DNA from: Proteus columbae
Lineage (GTDB): Bacteria; Pseudomonadota; Gammaproteobacteria; Enterobacterales; Enterobacteriaceae
Direction of reading: 5' to 3'
Assembly: GCF_009914335.1 (NCBI RefSeq)
Contig: NZ_CP043925.1
Location: forward strand, 248,001-312,000
DNA: 64,000 nucleotides
This document shows, in pieces, positions 10,209 to 20,376 of this stretch (positions within the stretch are counted from its first letter, which is position 1; every line of letters starts with the position of its first letter). A model generated the notes under the pieces. The model was given only the letters and a program-made list of their open reading frames with translations, searched no databases and was not told the origin of the DNA. The position numbers and the translations under genes are program-made.

Positions 10209-11588
10209 TTAACTTGTCGTTTTATTTTCATCTACTTTTATATCGACTTCGGTTGTTGTCTGTACAACAGGAACGTGTTCTTGCAAAACAGGTTTAACCG
10301 GTGGAATATCATCAACTTTAGTTACGAGTAATTGATCTATTTTGTAATTATCAATATCGACAACTTCAAATTTATACCCTGAGAACTTCACATAATCAGT
10401 ACGTTTTGGAATTTTACGTAAACGGTACATCATAAAGCCCGCAATGGTTTCGTAGTTACTTGAATCGGGGAAATCATCAATATCAAGAACGCGCATTACA
10501 TCATCAATTGGCGTACCGCCTTCAACTAGCCATGAGTGCTCATCACGGCTAACAATTTGTTCTTCTTGCCCTGGTCCAATTAAATCCCCCATCAAGGTTG
10601 TCATTACATCGTTTAACGTAATCACACCCATCACCATCGCGTATTCATTAAGGATGATGGCAAAGTCTTCACCAGATGTTTTAAAGCTTTCCAACATATC
10701 TGAAAGCGTTAATGTATCAGGAATAATCAGCGCTTTACGGATATGAACACCTTCATTGAGGTTTAAGCTTTGTCCGTTAATAACGCGATTAAGAAGCTCT
10801 TTAGAATCAACATAACCAATAATATGGTCGATATCGCCTTCACAAACCAAGAATTTAGAGTGAGGCTGTGTGGCAATTTTTTCTTTGATATCACTTTCTG
10901 TTTCTTCACGATCAAAATAGACCACATCTTCTCGTGGTGTCATGGCCGAAGGGACAGTGCGTGACTCTAACTCAAAGACGTTTTCAATCAGTTCATGTTC
11001 TTGTTTACGTAAAACACCGGCAACAGCGCCTGCTTCAACAATGGCAAAAATATCATCAGAAGTAATATCTTCATTTCTCACCATCGGGATTTTAAATAAT
11101 TTGAAGATAAGATCAGCCATACCATTGAATAACCAAACCAGAGGGCGAAAGAAGGCAAGGCAGAAACGCATTGGGTTCACAATTCTTAATGCGATAGCTT
11201 CTGGTTTTATCATACCAATGCGTTTTGGCGTTAAGTCAGCCAGTAAAATAAACATTGATGTGACAATAATAAAAGAGCAAATCGATCCTAATTGTTGTGA
11301 GAGTTCTTCATCAAAAAATTGTAGGAAAAAGCTTTTTAATGAAGGCGAAAATGCAGATTCACCAACAATACCCGCTAAGATAGCGACAGCGTTTAATCCA
11401 ATTTGCACGACGGTAAAAAACATGCCCGGCATTTCTTGCATTTTTAATACACGAGCAGCGTTGATATTGCCCTCATCAACAAGTTGTTTGAGCTTAATTC
11501 GACGAGAAGCAGCAAGAGAGATTTCAGACAGCGAAAAAAAGGCGCTGATAGCACAGAGCAAAAGCACAATGAGTAAACTATTAAGCAT
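10209..11588 (-). CDS. paeA: Polyamine exporter PaeA (YtfL), CNNM/CorC family
   Basis: An inner-membrane protein of the UPF0053/CNNM group; in E. coli it exports cadaverine and putrescine. Residues 1-140 hold the DUF21 membrane domain (LLIVLLLCAISAFFSLSEISLAASRRIKLK), followed by paired CBS domains (VPSAMTPREDVVYFD onward) and a C-terminal CorC/HlyC domain (GFMMYRLRKIPKRTDYVKFSG). I chose the ATG at 11588, giving 459 residues and matching the E. coli MLNS start, over an upstream one at 11609. Confidence 0.92.
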   Translation of the reverse strand: MLNSLLIVLLLCAISAFFSLSEISLAASRRIKLKQLVDEGNINAARVLKMQEMPGMFFTVVQIGLNAVAILAGIVGESAFSPSLKSFFLQFFDEELSQQLGSICSFIIVTSMFILLADLTPKRIGMIKPEAIALRIVNPMRFCLAFFRPLVWLFNGMADLIFKLFKIPMVRNEDITSDDIFAIVEAGAVAGVLRKQEHELIENVFELESRTVPSAMTPREDVVYFDREETESDIKEKIATQPHSKFLVCEGDIDHIIGYVDSKELLNRVINGQSLNLNEGVHIRKALIIPDTLTLSDMLESFKTSGEDFAIILNEYAMVMGVITLNDVMTTLMGDLIGPGQEEQIVSRDEHSWLVEGGTPIDDVMRVLDIDDFPDSSNYETIAGFMMYRLRKIPKRTDYVKFSGYKFEVVDIDNYKIDQLLVTKVDDIPPVKPVLQEHVPVVQTTTEVDIKVDENKTTS

Positions 11589-11738
11589 ATAAGGCTCACA
11601 CCACCCCAAGTATTTAGTCCAAAGGGTAATACTAGAGTGTTAAAAATAGAAGATAAATCAATATATTGTGATGAAATTATTCACAAAGAAAGATAAGAGG
11701 GCGCAATTATATCATCGCCCTGCTATTTTCTGCTAGTT

Positions 11739-12365
11739 TTACTTTTCAGGAGGATAACAGATACCTATCCCACCTAATCCACAATAACCTTGTGGGTTTT
11801 TATAGAGATATTGTTGGTGATAATCTTCAGCAAAATAAAAAGGGCCCGCTGGCTGAATTTCTGTGGTGATTACTTCAGTAGCACCTTGAGTATTCATAGC
11901 TTGTTGATAGTGTTTTTTGGACTCAATAGCTTGCGCATATTGATCTGCATTAACTGTGTAAATTGCCGAGCGATATTGGCTGCCAATATCGTTACCTTGA
12001 CGCATACCTTGTGATGGATTGTGATTTTCCCAAAAAAGAGCCAAAAGTTGTGAATAGCTAATCACTGAGGGATCAAAAACCACTCTCACGACTTCACTAT
12101 GACCTGTTAATCCTTGGCAAACTTGTTGATAGGTTGGGTTTTCTGTTACACCACCGCTATAACCCGCACTTGTTGAGTAAACGCCCTGTTGTTGCCAAAA
12201 CAGACGTTCAACCCCCCAAAAACAGCCCATCGCAAAATAAGCGATACTCATCTTTTCAGGAATGTCATTAATAGAATGCCCATTTACTGCATGATTAGCA
12301 GATATTTCTAATGGTATCGAAGTACCCCTTAAGGCATTCTCTGGTTGGTAAGCTTTATGTTGCAA
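11739..12365 (-). CDS. msrA: Peptide methionine-(S)-S-oxide reductase MsrA
   Basis: MsrA repairs the S epimer of methionine sulfoxide in proteins using thioredoxin. The 208-residue product has the catalytic [11 protein letters not shown] motif with Cys48, then TSAGYSGG and the [12 protein letters not shown] segment, and resolving cysteines near the end ([13 protein letters not shown]). Length and N-terminal extension match the enterobacterial type. It diverges from tamA, as in E. coli. Confidence 0.96.
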   Translation of the reverse strand: MQHKAYQPENALRGTSIPLEISANHAVNGHSINDIPEKMSIAYFAMGCFWGVERLFWQQQGVYSTSAGYSGGVTENPTYQQVCQGLTGHSEVVRVVFDPSVISYSQLLALFWENHNPSQGMRQGNDIGSQYRSAIYTVNADQYAQAIESKKHYQQAMNTQGATEVITTEIQPAGPFYFAEDYHQQYLYKNPQGYCGLGGIGICYPPEK

Positions 12366-12503
12366 GGTAGACTCCAGTTTTTATATTTGTAAACGCTTTA
12401 CTATGGTAAAGGCTTAATATTGTTATAAACTAAATCTACAATAAAGCTTAAAACAGTTTGTCGTCAATTCATCACATGGATTAAATTATATTGAGGAGAA
12501 AAC

Positions 12504-14246
12504 GTGCCGAGATACTCCGTTATCTACGTTCTCTGTCTGTCTTTTATCGCACCTGTTGCCTATGGGGCAAATTTGCGTTTAAAAGTAGAAGGTTTAGAAG
12601 GGCAACTCGAAAAAAATGTGCGAGTCCAGCTATCAAACATTACAACAGAAGAAGTTGCACCTGACGGGCGTTTTCGTGCGCGTGTTGAAAAGGCAATTCA
12701 AGAAGGACTTCGCCCATTAGGCTATTATCAGCCTACGGTGACATTCTCTTATCAAGAAAATACACCGCCAGCACGTTCGATATTAACGGCAAAAGTAGAG
12801 CCGGGTATTCCTATTTTACTCAAAGGTGTGGATATTGTTCTTGAAGGTGGCGCTAAAACCGATGAGCAATATGCTAAGGTCATTAAAGAGAATACCCCGC
12901 CACTTGATAGCGTGTTAAATCATGGTGATTATGAAAAGCTCAAAGGTTCGCTAACTGGGCTTGCTGTTCGCCGTGGCTACTTTGATGCTGAAATGGAAAA
13001 AAGCCAGCTTGGTGTTTCTTTAGATAATCACGCCTCTTATTGGGATTTTGTCTTTAATAGTGGTGAACGTTACCGTTTTGGTAAGGTGAATTATACTGGC
13101 TCTCAAATTCGTGAAGACTATCTACAAAATATTGTTCCTTTTAAAGAAGGGCAATATTACTCCTCAGAAGAGCTTGCTGAATTTAATCGACGTTTAGCGG
13201 CAACAGGTTGGTTTAACTCAGCACTTGTGACGCCTGATATCGCAAAAGCACGCAGTGAACATTCTTATTTGCTACCTATGGATGCGGTTGTCACTCCTCG
13301 CTCTCGTAACTACGTTGAATTAGGGGGCGGTTATGCAACTGATGTAGGGCCTAGGTTGAATATGCAGTGGAATAAACCTTGGATGAATTCTCGTGGTCAT
13401 AGCCTGACGTCAGATCTTAGTATTTCTCAACCCGAACAATCTATTGGTGCAAAATACAAAATCCCATTAAAAATTAATCCATTAGAGCAATATTATGCGG
13501 TAGACGGTGGTTTTAAGAGAACAGACTATAATGACACGCGTTCTGATACTACAACGCTGAATCTTTCTCGAAATTGGGATATGTCTACAGGTTGGCAATA
13601 TAGCGTAAATACCCGCTGGAGCCTTAGCCACTTTACTCAAGGGCAAGACACTTATACCACCATGTTGTTATATCCAGGGGTTAATGCGAGTCGGGTTCGT
13701 CAACGCGGTGGCATGATGCCTTATTGGGGAGATAGCCAACGTTACTCTATAAATTACTCAAATAAAATTTGGGGTTCTGATGTTGAGTTCTTAGCTTTTA
13801 ATGCTCAACAAGTGTGGATACGCACGCCTTGGGAAGGACATCGTTTTGTTGTCAGAGGTAATTTTGGTTGGATTGAAACCAATGCTTTTGGGCAAGTGCC
13901 ACCTGAACTTCGTTTCTTTGCGGGTGGTGATAGAAGTGTTCGTGGTTTTAAATACCAAAGCATTTCACCTGAAGATAGCAAAGGTAACTTAACGGGTGCC
14001 TCAAGAATGTTAGTTGGTTCAGCCGAATACCAATATAACGTGACAGGAAACTGGTGGGGTGCAGTCTTTATTGATAGCGGTGAAGCAGTCAATGATTTTA
14101 CTCGAAGTGATTTTAAAACAGGTGCAGGTGCAGGTGTACGTTGGGCATCACCTGTTGGTCCAGTTAAATTTGATTTAGCATTACCTGTTAGTGATGTAGA
14201 TAAACGTAGACTCCAGTTTTATATCGGGTTAGGAGCAGAGTTATGA
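12504..14246 (+). CDS. tamA: Autotransporter assembly factor TamA
   Basis: TamA is an Omp85-family outer-membrane protein that, with TamB, helps insert autotransporters and move phospholipids to the outer membrane. The 580-residue product has a signal peptide (cut after VAYG, about residue 21), three POTRA domains to about residue 265, and a C-terminal 16-strand barrel. The barrel contains the lid/RGF-type motif [17 protein letters not shown]. It ends FYIGLGAEL. The start is GTG at 12504, preceded by TTGAGGAGAA. Its last 4 bases overlap tamB (ATGA). Confidence 0.95.
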   Translation: MPRYSVIYVLCLSFIAPVAYGANLRLKVEGLEGQLEKNVRVQLSNITTEEVAPDGRFRARVEKAIQEGLRPLGYYQPTVTFSYQENTPPARSILTAKVEPGIPILLKGVDIVLEGGAKTDEQYAKVIKENTPPLDSVLNHGDYEKLKGSLTGLAVRRGYFDAEMEKSQLGVSLDNHASYWDFVFNSGERYRFGKVNYTGSQIREDYLQNIVPFKEGQYYSSEELAEFNRRLAATGWFNSALVTPDIAKARSEHSYLLPMDAVVTPRSRNYVELGGGYATDVGPRLNMQWNKPWMNSRGHSLTSDLSISQPEQSIGAKYKIPLKINPLEQYYAVDGGFKRTDYNDTRSDTTTLNLSRNWDMSTGWQYSVNTRWSLSHFTQGQDTYTTMLLYPGVNASRVRQRGGMMPYWGDSQRYSINYSNKIWGSDVEFLAFNAQQVWIRTPWEGHRFVVRGNFGWIETNAFGQVPPELRFFAGGDRSVRGFKYQSISPEDSKGNLTGASRMLVGSAEYQYNVTGNWWGAVFIDSGEAVNDFTRSDFKTGAGAGVRWASPVGPVKFDLALPVSDVDKRRLQFYIGLGAEL

Positions 14247-17200
14247 AGAAGTGGTTGAAATGGATTGCACTTACCCTCCTTATCCTTATTTTGCTTACTT
14301 TCGGTACTGTAGCTTGGGTTTTAGGAACTCAATCTGGTTTACATTTTGCCATTAACAGCGCAGCGCGTTGGGTTCCCGGCTTAGCCATTAAAGAGGTTAA
14401 CGGAGGCTGGCAAGATCTACGTTTAACCGGTGTTGAATATCAAATGCCTGGTGTTGACGTTAATGTGGGTGAATTGTCATTAGGATTACGTTTAGCGTGC
14501 CTGACTGATAAACAAGTTTGTGTCGATACATTAGGCACACGAGATGTTGTTGTTAATATTGATACTAGCGCTTTCCCTCCTTCTGAAGAAACGCCACCTT
14601 CAGAGCCTTTAACTGAGCTTAATGCACCATTACCTATCTATTTAAATTCACTTTCATTGGAAAATACGCATGTGAAGATTGACGATATGGCGATCTCACT
14701 TGGTGAATTTAAAACAGGCGCACAGTGGGAAGGTCGTCAAGTTACATTAAATCCAACACTCATTAATGATTTGCTGGTGGCATTACCAAAGACACCAGAA
14801 GAAGGAAGTGTTGAAGCAACGGCTCAAGATGTAAAAGAAGTTGCTATGGCAAAACCTCAAGCTGAACCCACAACACCAGAAGAAAAAGAACAGGCATTAG
14901 CCGACACAATTAAAGCGATTTTTGCTAAACCTCTGTTAGCTGATTTACCCGAAATTATTATTCCTGTTGATGTGAATGTTGAAGGTATTGAAGGTAAGCA
15001 GTTACAAATAACAGGGGATACACCTGTTACGATTAACCAATTATCTTTTGAAGCCAATACGAAAGGTAAGCAAGTTAATCTCACTAAATTAACTGTTGAT
15101 GCACCAGAAGGTGAAGTTAGTTTAAATGGGGGAATTACCCTAGATAAACAATGGCCTGTTAATTTAGATGTGAATGCGACTATTCGTGATGTTGCAGGGC
15201 TTGAAGATTTTAAAGATCAAAAAGCGACGCTTTCTTTGCAAGGCGCATTACTTGAAGAGCTTAAATTAGCACTCTCTTTAACAGGAACGGTTACAGCAAC
15301 TTTAGACGCTCAAGCTGAACTGGCAAAACCACACCTTCCATTAAAATTAACCTTAGAGAGTCAAAAAGTCCGCTGGCCGTTAACGGGGGATGTGCAGTAT
15401 CAACTCAATGATACTCGGTTGCGTTTAAATGGTCAGACAGATAACTACGATCTTTCATTACGCTCAGATATTGAAGGTCAGGAGATCCCACCTGCGAAAT
15501 TAATGCTGGATGCAAAAGGTAATGAAGAAAAAATTGAATTAACACGTCTGCGTTTAGCTGCATTACAAGGCCATGCGGATATCACGGGGGTTGCCGATTG
15601 GAGTAAAGCAATTAGCTGGAATGCGTTATTAACCATTTCAGGTATTAATACCGTTAAACAATATCCAGATATGCCCGCGAAATTAGATGGGCGCATTGCT
15701 ACAACGGGCAGTTTGTATGGTGGTAGTTGGCAATTACGTGTTCCTGAAATCACCTTAGATGGTAATTTCAAAAATAATTTGATTAAGGCGAGAGGGAACG
15801 CGTATGGCAACGATTCTGGTCAATGGAATATCCCGCAACTAAAGCTCATTCTAGGTAAAAATAATCTCGATATTGAAGGACATTTAGGTGACAAGTGGGC
15901 ATTAGATGCCAATATCAATGCTCCCGGTTTAAATGGTTTAGTACCAGGATTAGCTGGTGTGATTAAGGGCAAAGTGAATATTCGAGGTGATATTAATACA
16001 CCTAAGATTATTGCTGATATCAATGCTCATGGTATTAAATGGCAAGATCAAGTTAGTGTTGAATCCATCACTATTAAAGGTGATGTTCAATCGGACAAAG
16101 AAATTGGCGGTAAGCTAGCGATTACTGCTCGTCAGTTAAAACAAGCCGATTTAGTTATTCGTAATTTAACGCTGGATGCAGCTGGTACAGAAAAACAGCA
16201 TAAACTGACGTTAAAAATGGAGGGGGAGCCTGTTTCTGGTGGACTGACATTAGCAGGTTCATTTGATAAAGAAAAACAGCAATGGAAAGGAACGCTGAAT
16301 AATACAGCATTTGATACTCCTGTAGGGGAGTGGCGTTTAAATAAAGCTATTGCATTGAATTTATTGGCTGAGAAGCAAGAAGTCACCATTGGCGCTCATT
16401 GTTGGATAAATCCAAATGCACAAGTTTGTGTGCCAAAAGCGATAACGGTTGGCGAAAGTGGCAGTGCCGCTATCACGCTGACGCATTTTGATTTAGCGAT
16501 GATCAAACCTTTCTTACCGCCTGAAACGTCAGTTAGAGGTGTATTTACGGGTGATGCAACTGCGACGTGGAATTCAAAAGGCGGATTACCGAAAGCATCT
16601 GTAAACCTTAAAGGGCAAGGTGTTGGCGTAAAACAGAATATTGATGGAACTGTTTTACCGATTGATTTTGATACAATTACTTTAAATGCTGGCGTAAATA
16701 ATGGCAAAGCTACATTGCAATGGCTGATTAGTATTGCAGGCAATGGTGACTTCAAAGGTAATGTGCATGTTGCTGATCTTGAGAAAAAACGCCAACTGTC
16801 TGGTACGGTTGATATTAATAATCTGACATTAGATTTAATCAAACCGTTCTTAGGGAAAGGTGAAATAGCTCAAGGAAGCGTGGGTGCTCAATTACGTTTA
16901 GGGGGAAATGCGCAATCACCACTGCTATTTGGTCAATTCGGTATTAATCAATTAAAAGTGGTTGGACACTGGATCCCATTTGATATCACCAAAGGAAATG
17001 TTGATATTAGCTTTAATGGTGCAACCTCTGACTTAAGTGGCAGAATCGAAACGCCAGAAGGTTATTTAAATCTTACGGGTAATGCAGATTGGCGTAAATT
17101 AGATGAATGGCGCGCTGTTGTGGCTGCAAATGGTAATAAGTTACGAGTGGCACTACCGCCAATGGTGCGTATCGATGTCAATCCTGATTTGGTGTTTGAA

Positions 17201-18067
17201 GCAAGCCCGCATTTACTGAAATTAGACGGTCGCATTGATATTCCTTGGGCGCGTATTGTGGTGCAAGATTTACCAGAATCTGCGGTATCAGCGTCTTCTG
17301 ATGAAGTGATGCTGGATAAAAACTTGCAACCTATTGCGCCAAAAGAGACATCCATTCCAATTCAAAGCAATTTAGCGATTAATATTGGCAATGATGTGAC
17401 ACTGGACGCATTTGGGCTTAAAGCAAGATTGACGGGCATGCTGAAAGTCAATCAGAATAAACAAGGGCTTGGTTTAAATGGTCAAATTGATATTCCTAAA
17501 GGGGAATTCAAAGCCTATGGACAAGACTTACAAGTGCGTAAAGGACAAATCTTGTTCTCTGGGCCTGTTGATCAGCCTTACTTAAATATTGAAGCGATCC
17601 GTAATCCTGAAAATACAGCAAATAATGTTATTGCGGGTGTACGAGTGACGGGGCTTGCAGATAAGCCGAAAGTCGAAATTTTCTCTGAGCCTGCATTTAC
17701 TCAGCAAGAAGCGTTATCTTACTTGTTAAGAGGGGAAGGATTAGATAAAAGTGGTGATGCAGACTCATCACAAATGACGGCAATGCTGATAGGATTAGGT
17801 GTTGGTCAAAGTGGTCAGCTTGTAGGGCGTATTGGTGAAACCTTCGGTGTTTCAGATTTAGCATTGGATACGCAAGGTGTGGGTGATAGCTCACAAGTTG
17901 TGGTCAGTGGCAAGATAACCAACGATCTACAAGTAAAATATGGAGTGGGTATATTTGATTCGCTAGCGACGTTAACTTTACGTTATCGCTTGATGCCCAG
18001 GTTGTATTTACAAGCAGTGTCTGGTATGAATCAGGCAATAGATCTGCTTTATCAATTTGAGTTTTAA
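14243..18067 (+). CDS. tamB: Translocation and assembly module protein TamB
   Basis: TamB is an AsmA-like bridge spanning the periplasm from its inner-membrane anchor to TamA. The 1274-residue product has an N-terminal signal anchor ([22 protein letters not shown], residues 6-27), a very long repetitive beta-rich region expected to form a lipid-carrying groove, and a C-terminal DUF490 domain from about residue 950. The DUF490 domain has [34 protein letters not shown] and [10 protein letters not shown], and the protein ends in the usual YQFEF. E. coli TamB is 1259 residues. Overlaps tamA by 4 bases. Confidence 0.96.
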   Translation: MKKWLKWIALTLLILILLTFGTVAWVLGTQSGLHFAINSAARWVPGLAIKEVNGGWQDLRLTGVEYQMPGVDVNVGELSLGLRLACLTDKQVCVDTLGTRDVVVNIDTSAFPPSEETPPSEPLTELNAPLPIYLNSLSLENTHVKIDDMAISLGEFKTGAQWEGRQVTLNPTLINDLLVALPKTPEEGSVEATAQDVKEVAMAKPQAEPTTPEEKEQALADTIKAIFAKPLLADLPEIIIPVDVNVEGIEGKQLQITGDTPVTINQLSFEANTKGKQVNLTKLTVDAPEGEVSLNGGITLDKQWPVNLDVNATIRDVAGLEDFKDQKATLSLQGALLEELKLALSLTGTVTATLDAQAELAKPHLPLKLTLESQKVRWPLTGDVQYQLNDTRLRLNGQTDNYDLSLRSDIEGQEIPPAKLMLDAKGNEEKIELTRLRLAALQGHADITGVADWSKAISWNALLTISGINTVKQYPDMPAKLDGRIATTGSLYGGSWQLRVPEITLDGNFKNNLIKARGNAYGNDSGQWNIPQLKLILGKNNLDIEGHLGDKWALDANINAPGLNGLVPGLAGVIKGKVNIRGDINTPKIIADINAHGIKWQDQVSVESITIKGDVQSDKEIGGKLAITARQLKQADLVIRNLTLDAAGTEKQHKLTLKMEGEPVSGGLTLAGSFDKEKQQWKGTLNNTAFDTPVGEWRLNKAIALNLLAEKQEVTIGAHCWINPNAQVCVPKAITVGESGSAAITLTHFDLAMIKPFLPPETSVRGVFTGDATATWNSKGGLPKASVNLKGQGVGVKQNIDGTVLPIDFDTITLNAGVNNGKATLQWLISIAGNGDFKGNVHVADLEKKRQLSGTVDINNLTLDLIKPFLGKGEIAQGSVGAQLRLGGNAQSPLLFGQFGINQLKVVGHWIPFDITKGNVDISFNGATSDLSGRIETPEGYLNLTGNADWRKLDEWRAVVAANGNKLRVALPPMVRIDVNPDLVFEASPHLLKLDGRIDIPWARIVVQDLPESAVSASSDEVMLDKNLQPIAPKETSIPIQSNLAINIGNDVTLDAFGLKARLTGMLKVNQNKQGLGLNGQIDIPKGEFKAYGQDLQVRKGQILFSGPVDQPYLNIEAIRNPENTANNVIAGVRVTGLADKPKVEIFSEPAFTQQEALSYLLRGEGLDKSGDADSSQMTAMLIGLGVGQSGQLVGRIGETFGVSDLALDTQGVGDSSQVVVSGKITNDLQVKYGVGIFDSLATLTLRYRLMPRLYLQAVSGMNQAIDLLYQFEF

Positions 18068-18072
18068 ATTAT

Positions 18073-18420
18073 ATGCGAATTATTGTTTATGGTAGTTTAC
18101 GGCAAAACCAAGGTAATCATCACTGGATGACCTATGCGCAGCTATTAGGCGAGCATAAATTAGTGGGATATAAACTTTATGATTTAGGGTTTTATCCTGC
18201 TGTGGTTGAAGGTGATGGCGAAATAGAGTGCGAAGTTTATCGGATAACGCCCTCTATTTTGACAGAGCTTGATGAATTGAAAAAGAACGATCAAGATTAC
18301 AAGCGCCAACTGATTTCAACGCCTTATGGCAGTGCTTGGATCTATCTTTATCAAAAACCTGTTGATGGTTTACGTGAAATAAAAAGCGGTGACTGGCTAA
18401 AACGTCACGAAGAAGAGTAA
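18073..18420 (+). CDS. ytfP: Gamma-glutamylcyclotransferase-family protein YtfP
   Basis: A 115-residue protein of the GGCT/AIG2 fold: MRIIVYGSLRQNQGNHHWM at the start is the YGSLR substrate-binding motif. GFYPAVVEGDG, the catalytic-type Glu of the family in the ECEVYRI strand, and LDELKKND follow. Physiological substrate is unknown for the bacterial YtfP type. Five bases after tamB, so third gene of tamA-tamB-ytfP; a strong terminator follows. Confidence 0.92.
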   Translation: MRIIVYGSLRQNQGNHHWMTYAQLLGEHKLVGYKLYDLGFYPAVVEGDGEIECEVYRITPSILTELDELKKNDQDYKRQLISTPYGSAWIYLYQKPVDGLREIKSGDWLKRHEEE

Positions 18421-18454
18421 TTGGTCAGATCCACCTTTTACTGAAAGATGTCTG

Positions 18455-18488
18455 AAAACGGCTCGATAGTGATATCGAGCCGTTTTTA
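18455..18488 (+). terminator. Intrinsic terminator of tamA-tamB-ytfP
   Basis: AAAACGGCTCGATA (18455-18468) pairs with TATCGAGCCGTTTT (18473-18486), followed by T. A very stable 14-bp stem that isolates the following cassette. Confidence 0.92.
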
Positions 18489-18643
18489 TTGATGGAATAG
18501 GCAGTGTTTTTTTAATTAAATAATATTTTTAATTATATTTATTTTATAAAAACCATTCGTGATAATTACTTTCAAAAATTGAAATTAAAATAGATACTTT
18601 GTTTTTTATCTATATGAATATGAATTTTATTAATGGTGTGGCT

Positions 18644-18682
18644 AATTGACAATAAAAATAATTTAATGTTAAAACGTCAATT
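18644..18682 (+). promoter_or_regulatory. Candidate promoter with flanking inverted repeat upstream of the orphan cassette
   Basis: In the 336-base AT-rich gap after ytfP (18421-18756) a perfect TTGACA lies at 18646-18651, with a weak -10-like TTAAAA at 18669-18674 (17-base spacer). AATTGAC (18644-18650) recurs inverted as GTCAATT (18676-18682), so the arms cover the -35 box and the likely start site, as an operator would. The rest of the gap holds only the ytfP terminator. Pattern seen; function inferred. Confidence 0.35.
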
Positions 18683-18756
18683 GAGTTTGGAGCAAAATAA
18701 TGAAGGGTATTTCTATGGTATACGAATAATTAATCAAAATTTAATAAGGTAATTTT

Positions 18757-19026
18757 ATGAATGAATCAAATGAGATTTATTGCCTTTATAAAACCCCTCC
18801 CAAAGAAGTAAAGCAAAATCAAAATATAGAAAATCATCACTTTACTGATATGATTTTACAAACAAAAGTAACTGCAAAAGATGCACTTGATAAATTGGCT
18901 TATCTTGCGGGCATTAAAAATGCACCCTCTGATGATAAATATTCAAAATTGAATACATCTAATCTGTATTCACTTCTAGAAAGCGCAAATTTATTAGGTT
19001 ATGACATCGAAATAGTCAATGTTTAA
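18757..19026 (+). CDS. 89-residue orphan protein, first gene of cupin-MFS cassette
   Basis: I do not recognise this protein. It starts MNESNEIYCLYKTPPKEVKQ after an AATAAGGTAA ribosome binding site. The first ~35 residues look disordered and polar (many Asn, Gln, Lys, His); residues 38-89 look helical (TAKDALDKLAYLAGI, NTSNLYSLLESANLLGYDIE) and end in Val-Asn-Val. One cysteine (position 9); no signal peptide or membrane segment. A perfect 12-bp hairpin separates it from the cupin gene, so it may be expressed more strongly than the downstream genes. It could be a small carrier, a regulator, or a precursor peptide; none can be shown. Confidence 0.6.
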   Translation: MNESNEIYCLYKTPPKEVKQNQNIENHHFTDMILQTKVTAKDALDKLAYLAGIKNAPSDDKYSKLNTSNLYSLLESANLLGYDIEIVNV

Positions 19027-19030
19027 TAAA

Positions 19031-19058
19031 AATAAAGCAGCCAGAAGGCTGCTTTATT
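19031..19058 (+). terminator. 12-bp hairpin inside the cassette, possible partial terminator or RNA stabiliser
   Basis: AATAAAGCAGCC (19031-19042), loop AGAA, GGCTGCTTTATT (19047-19058); perfect pairing, starting 4 bases after the stop codon of the 89-residue gene. The trailing T tract is short, so read-through into the cupin gene is likely. TTAAGGA, the next gene's ribosome binding site, follows. Confidence 0.6.
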
Positions 19059-19075
19059 AACTTAAGGAAAAAATA

Positions 19076-20368
19076 ATGAATAAGGATATTATTGAGCTAA
19101 ATAAAAATATTAACATAGTAGGATTACATTGGGTTTCTCGGTGGCGAGTTAATAATGGAAAAAAGGATTCTTATGTTATTCCTTTCGCGACAACTTATCC
19201 GATTAATATTATTTATCATGGTGAAAATGAATTTAAATATGGACAATATGGTATTCATCTAGGGCAACAAGATACATTAACTTTTTTAGGTGATAAAAAT
19301 AAAAAAATACTCGCTAAGTTTATCGATTGTCGTAAAAATTCACCAACTTTCAAATCAAGATTAAGTTTTTATATTACTCCCTCATCGGCAAGAACGTTGA
19401 TTATTCCTCCTGGTGTTGCTCATACTTTTCATCACTTAGAAAATATATTTACTTTAAATAATTACACTTTATTTTTACCTACGATAGATAAATTAGCCAG
19501 TAAAGCACTGATGTGGTCACCAAATAATGATGTTATTAATCTTCCTGAAGATATTGATATTGACGATATTGATGGTTATGAACCTATGACAGAGGAAGCC
19601 TCTGATCTGGTCTACCATCGAATAGCAGATATACAACATGGGATATTGAGCCAACATGCTTTTTTGCATTCAGAAACACGAAAAATTCGTTTAGATGATG
19701 GCGATGAAGTTAATTTAAGATTCAGAGAAAAAATAACAGAAAATCAGAAACGGCAATTACCTATATCAACAATTTTAGGTGTGGCGTTTCGTGACATACC
19801 TACCATGCAAACAGGCAAAGAGAGTGGCATCGTTCCGTTAACACGAAAATCGCCTATGTATCTTGTTGAACATGGTAATGAAGATTACAACTTTGACTCT
19901 TATGGCTTACACCTAGGGCAAGAAGACCATTTAACTTTTTTAGGGGATGCTTCTAGTGAGATAACATTAAAACTTGTCGACATGCGAGAAGGCTCCGCCA
20001 CTCTATTTTGTGAAGATGAAATAACGTTCAAGCCTTTACCTAATATGGAATTAGTGATCCCCTGTGGGGTAGCTCATGCGTTGTTTAATATGGCTAATAT
20101 TATTACAGTTAATCGGCCTGTTATATATTTAGATGAAGAAAAAGAGTATATTCCGGGGCATGATGTTATCGACTGGGAAATTGCTAATAAAAATTATCAA
20201 GCATATTGCACTAATAAAATAGAGGCTGACTTAGGTTATTATCAATTTATTGTCTCTAAACAAAAAGAGATAATTAAACAGAAACCTACCCATCATACAC
20301 CAAAATCAATTATTATATATGGCAAGAATAATAAACCGATTAAAGTCTTAATTAAAGAAAAGGTTTAG
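19076..20368 (+). CDS. Tandem RmlC-like double-cupin protein
   Basis: The 430-residue product contains two copies of a sugar-epimerase-like cupin. Repeat 1 has YGIHLGQQDTLTFLGD (His61), FIDCRKNSPTF (Asp84, Arg86) and IIPPGVAHTFHH (His116). Repeat 2 has YGLHLGQEDHLTFLGD (His279), LVDMREGSATL (Asp302, Arg304) and VIPCGVAHALFN (His334). These align with the GLHFQ, VDLRKSSPTF and IPEGFAHGF elements of dTDP-4-dehydrorhamnose 3,5-epimerase (RmlC), including its catalytic-base histidine. An internal duplication in one chain is unusual, since RmlC is normally a homodimer of single domains. The C-terminal 60 residues are basic and unmatched. Cytosolic. It may act on a nucleotide sugar or a small polar metabolite; no other sugar gene is adjacent. 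Confidence 0.72.
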   Translation: MNKDIIELNKNINIVGLHWVSRWRVNNGKKDSYVIPFATTYPINIIYHGENEFKYGQYGIHLGQQDTLTFLGDKNKKILAKFIDCRKNSPTFKSRLSFYITPSSARTLIIPPGVAHTFHHLENIFTLNNYTLFLPTIDKLASKALMWSPNNDVINLPEDIDIDDIDGYEPMTEEASDLVYHRIADIQHGILSQHAFLHSETRKIRLDDGDEVNLRFREKITENQKRQLPISTILGVAFRDIPTMQTGKESGIVPLTRKSPMYLVEHGNEDYNFDSYGLHLGQEDHLTFLGDASSEITLKLVDMREGSATLFCEDEITFKPLPNMELVIPCGVAHALFNMANIITVNRPVIYLDEEKEYIPGHDVIDWEIANKNYQAYCTNKIEADLGYYQFIVSKQKEIIKQKPTHHTPKSIIIYGKNNKPIKVLIKEKV

Positions 20369-20376
20369 TTATTATT

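Noticed and set aside
10942..11592. 216-codon plus-strand frame antisense to paeA
   Set aside because: Lies wholly inside a well-conserved gene on the other strand; its residues are a composition shadow with no recognisable domain.
15478..16842. Several antisense frames of 67-148 codons inside tamB
   Set aside because: tamB coding is continuous and matches its family; the antisense translations are rich in Ser, Pro and Phe, typical of shadows.
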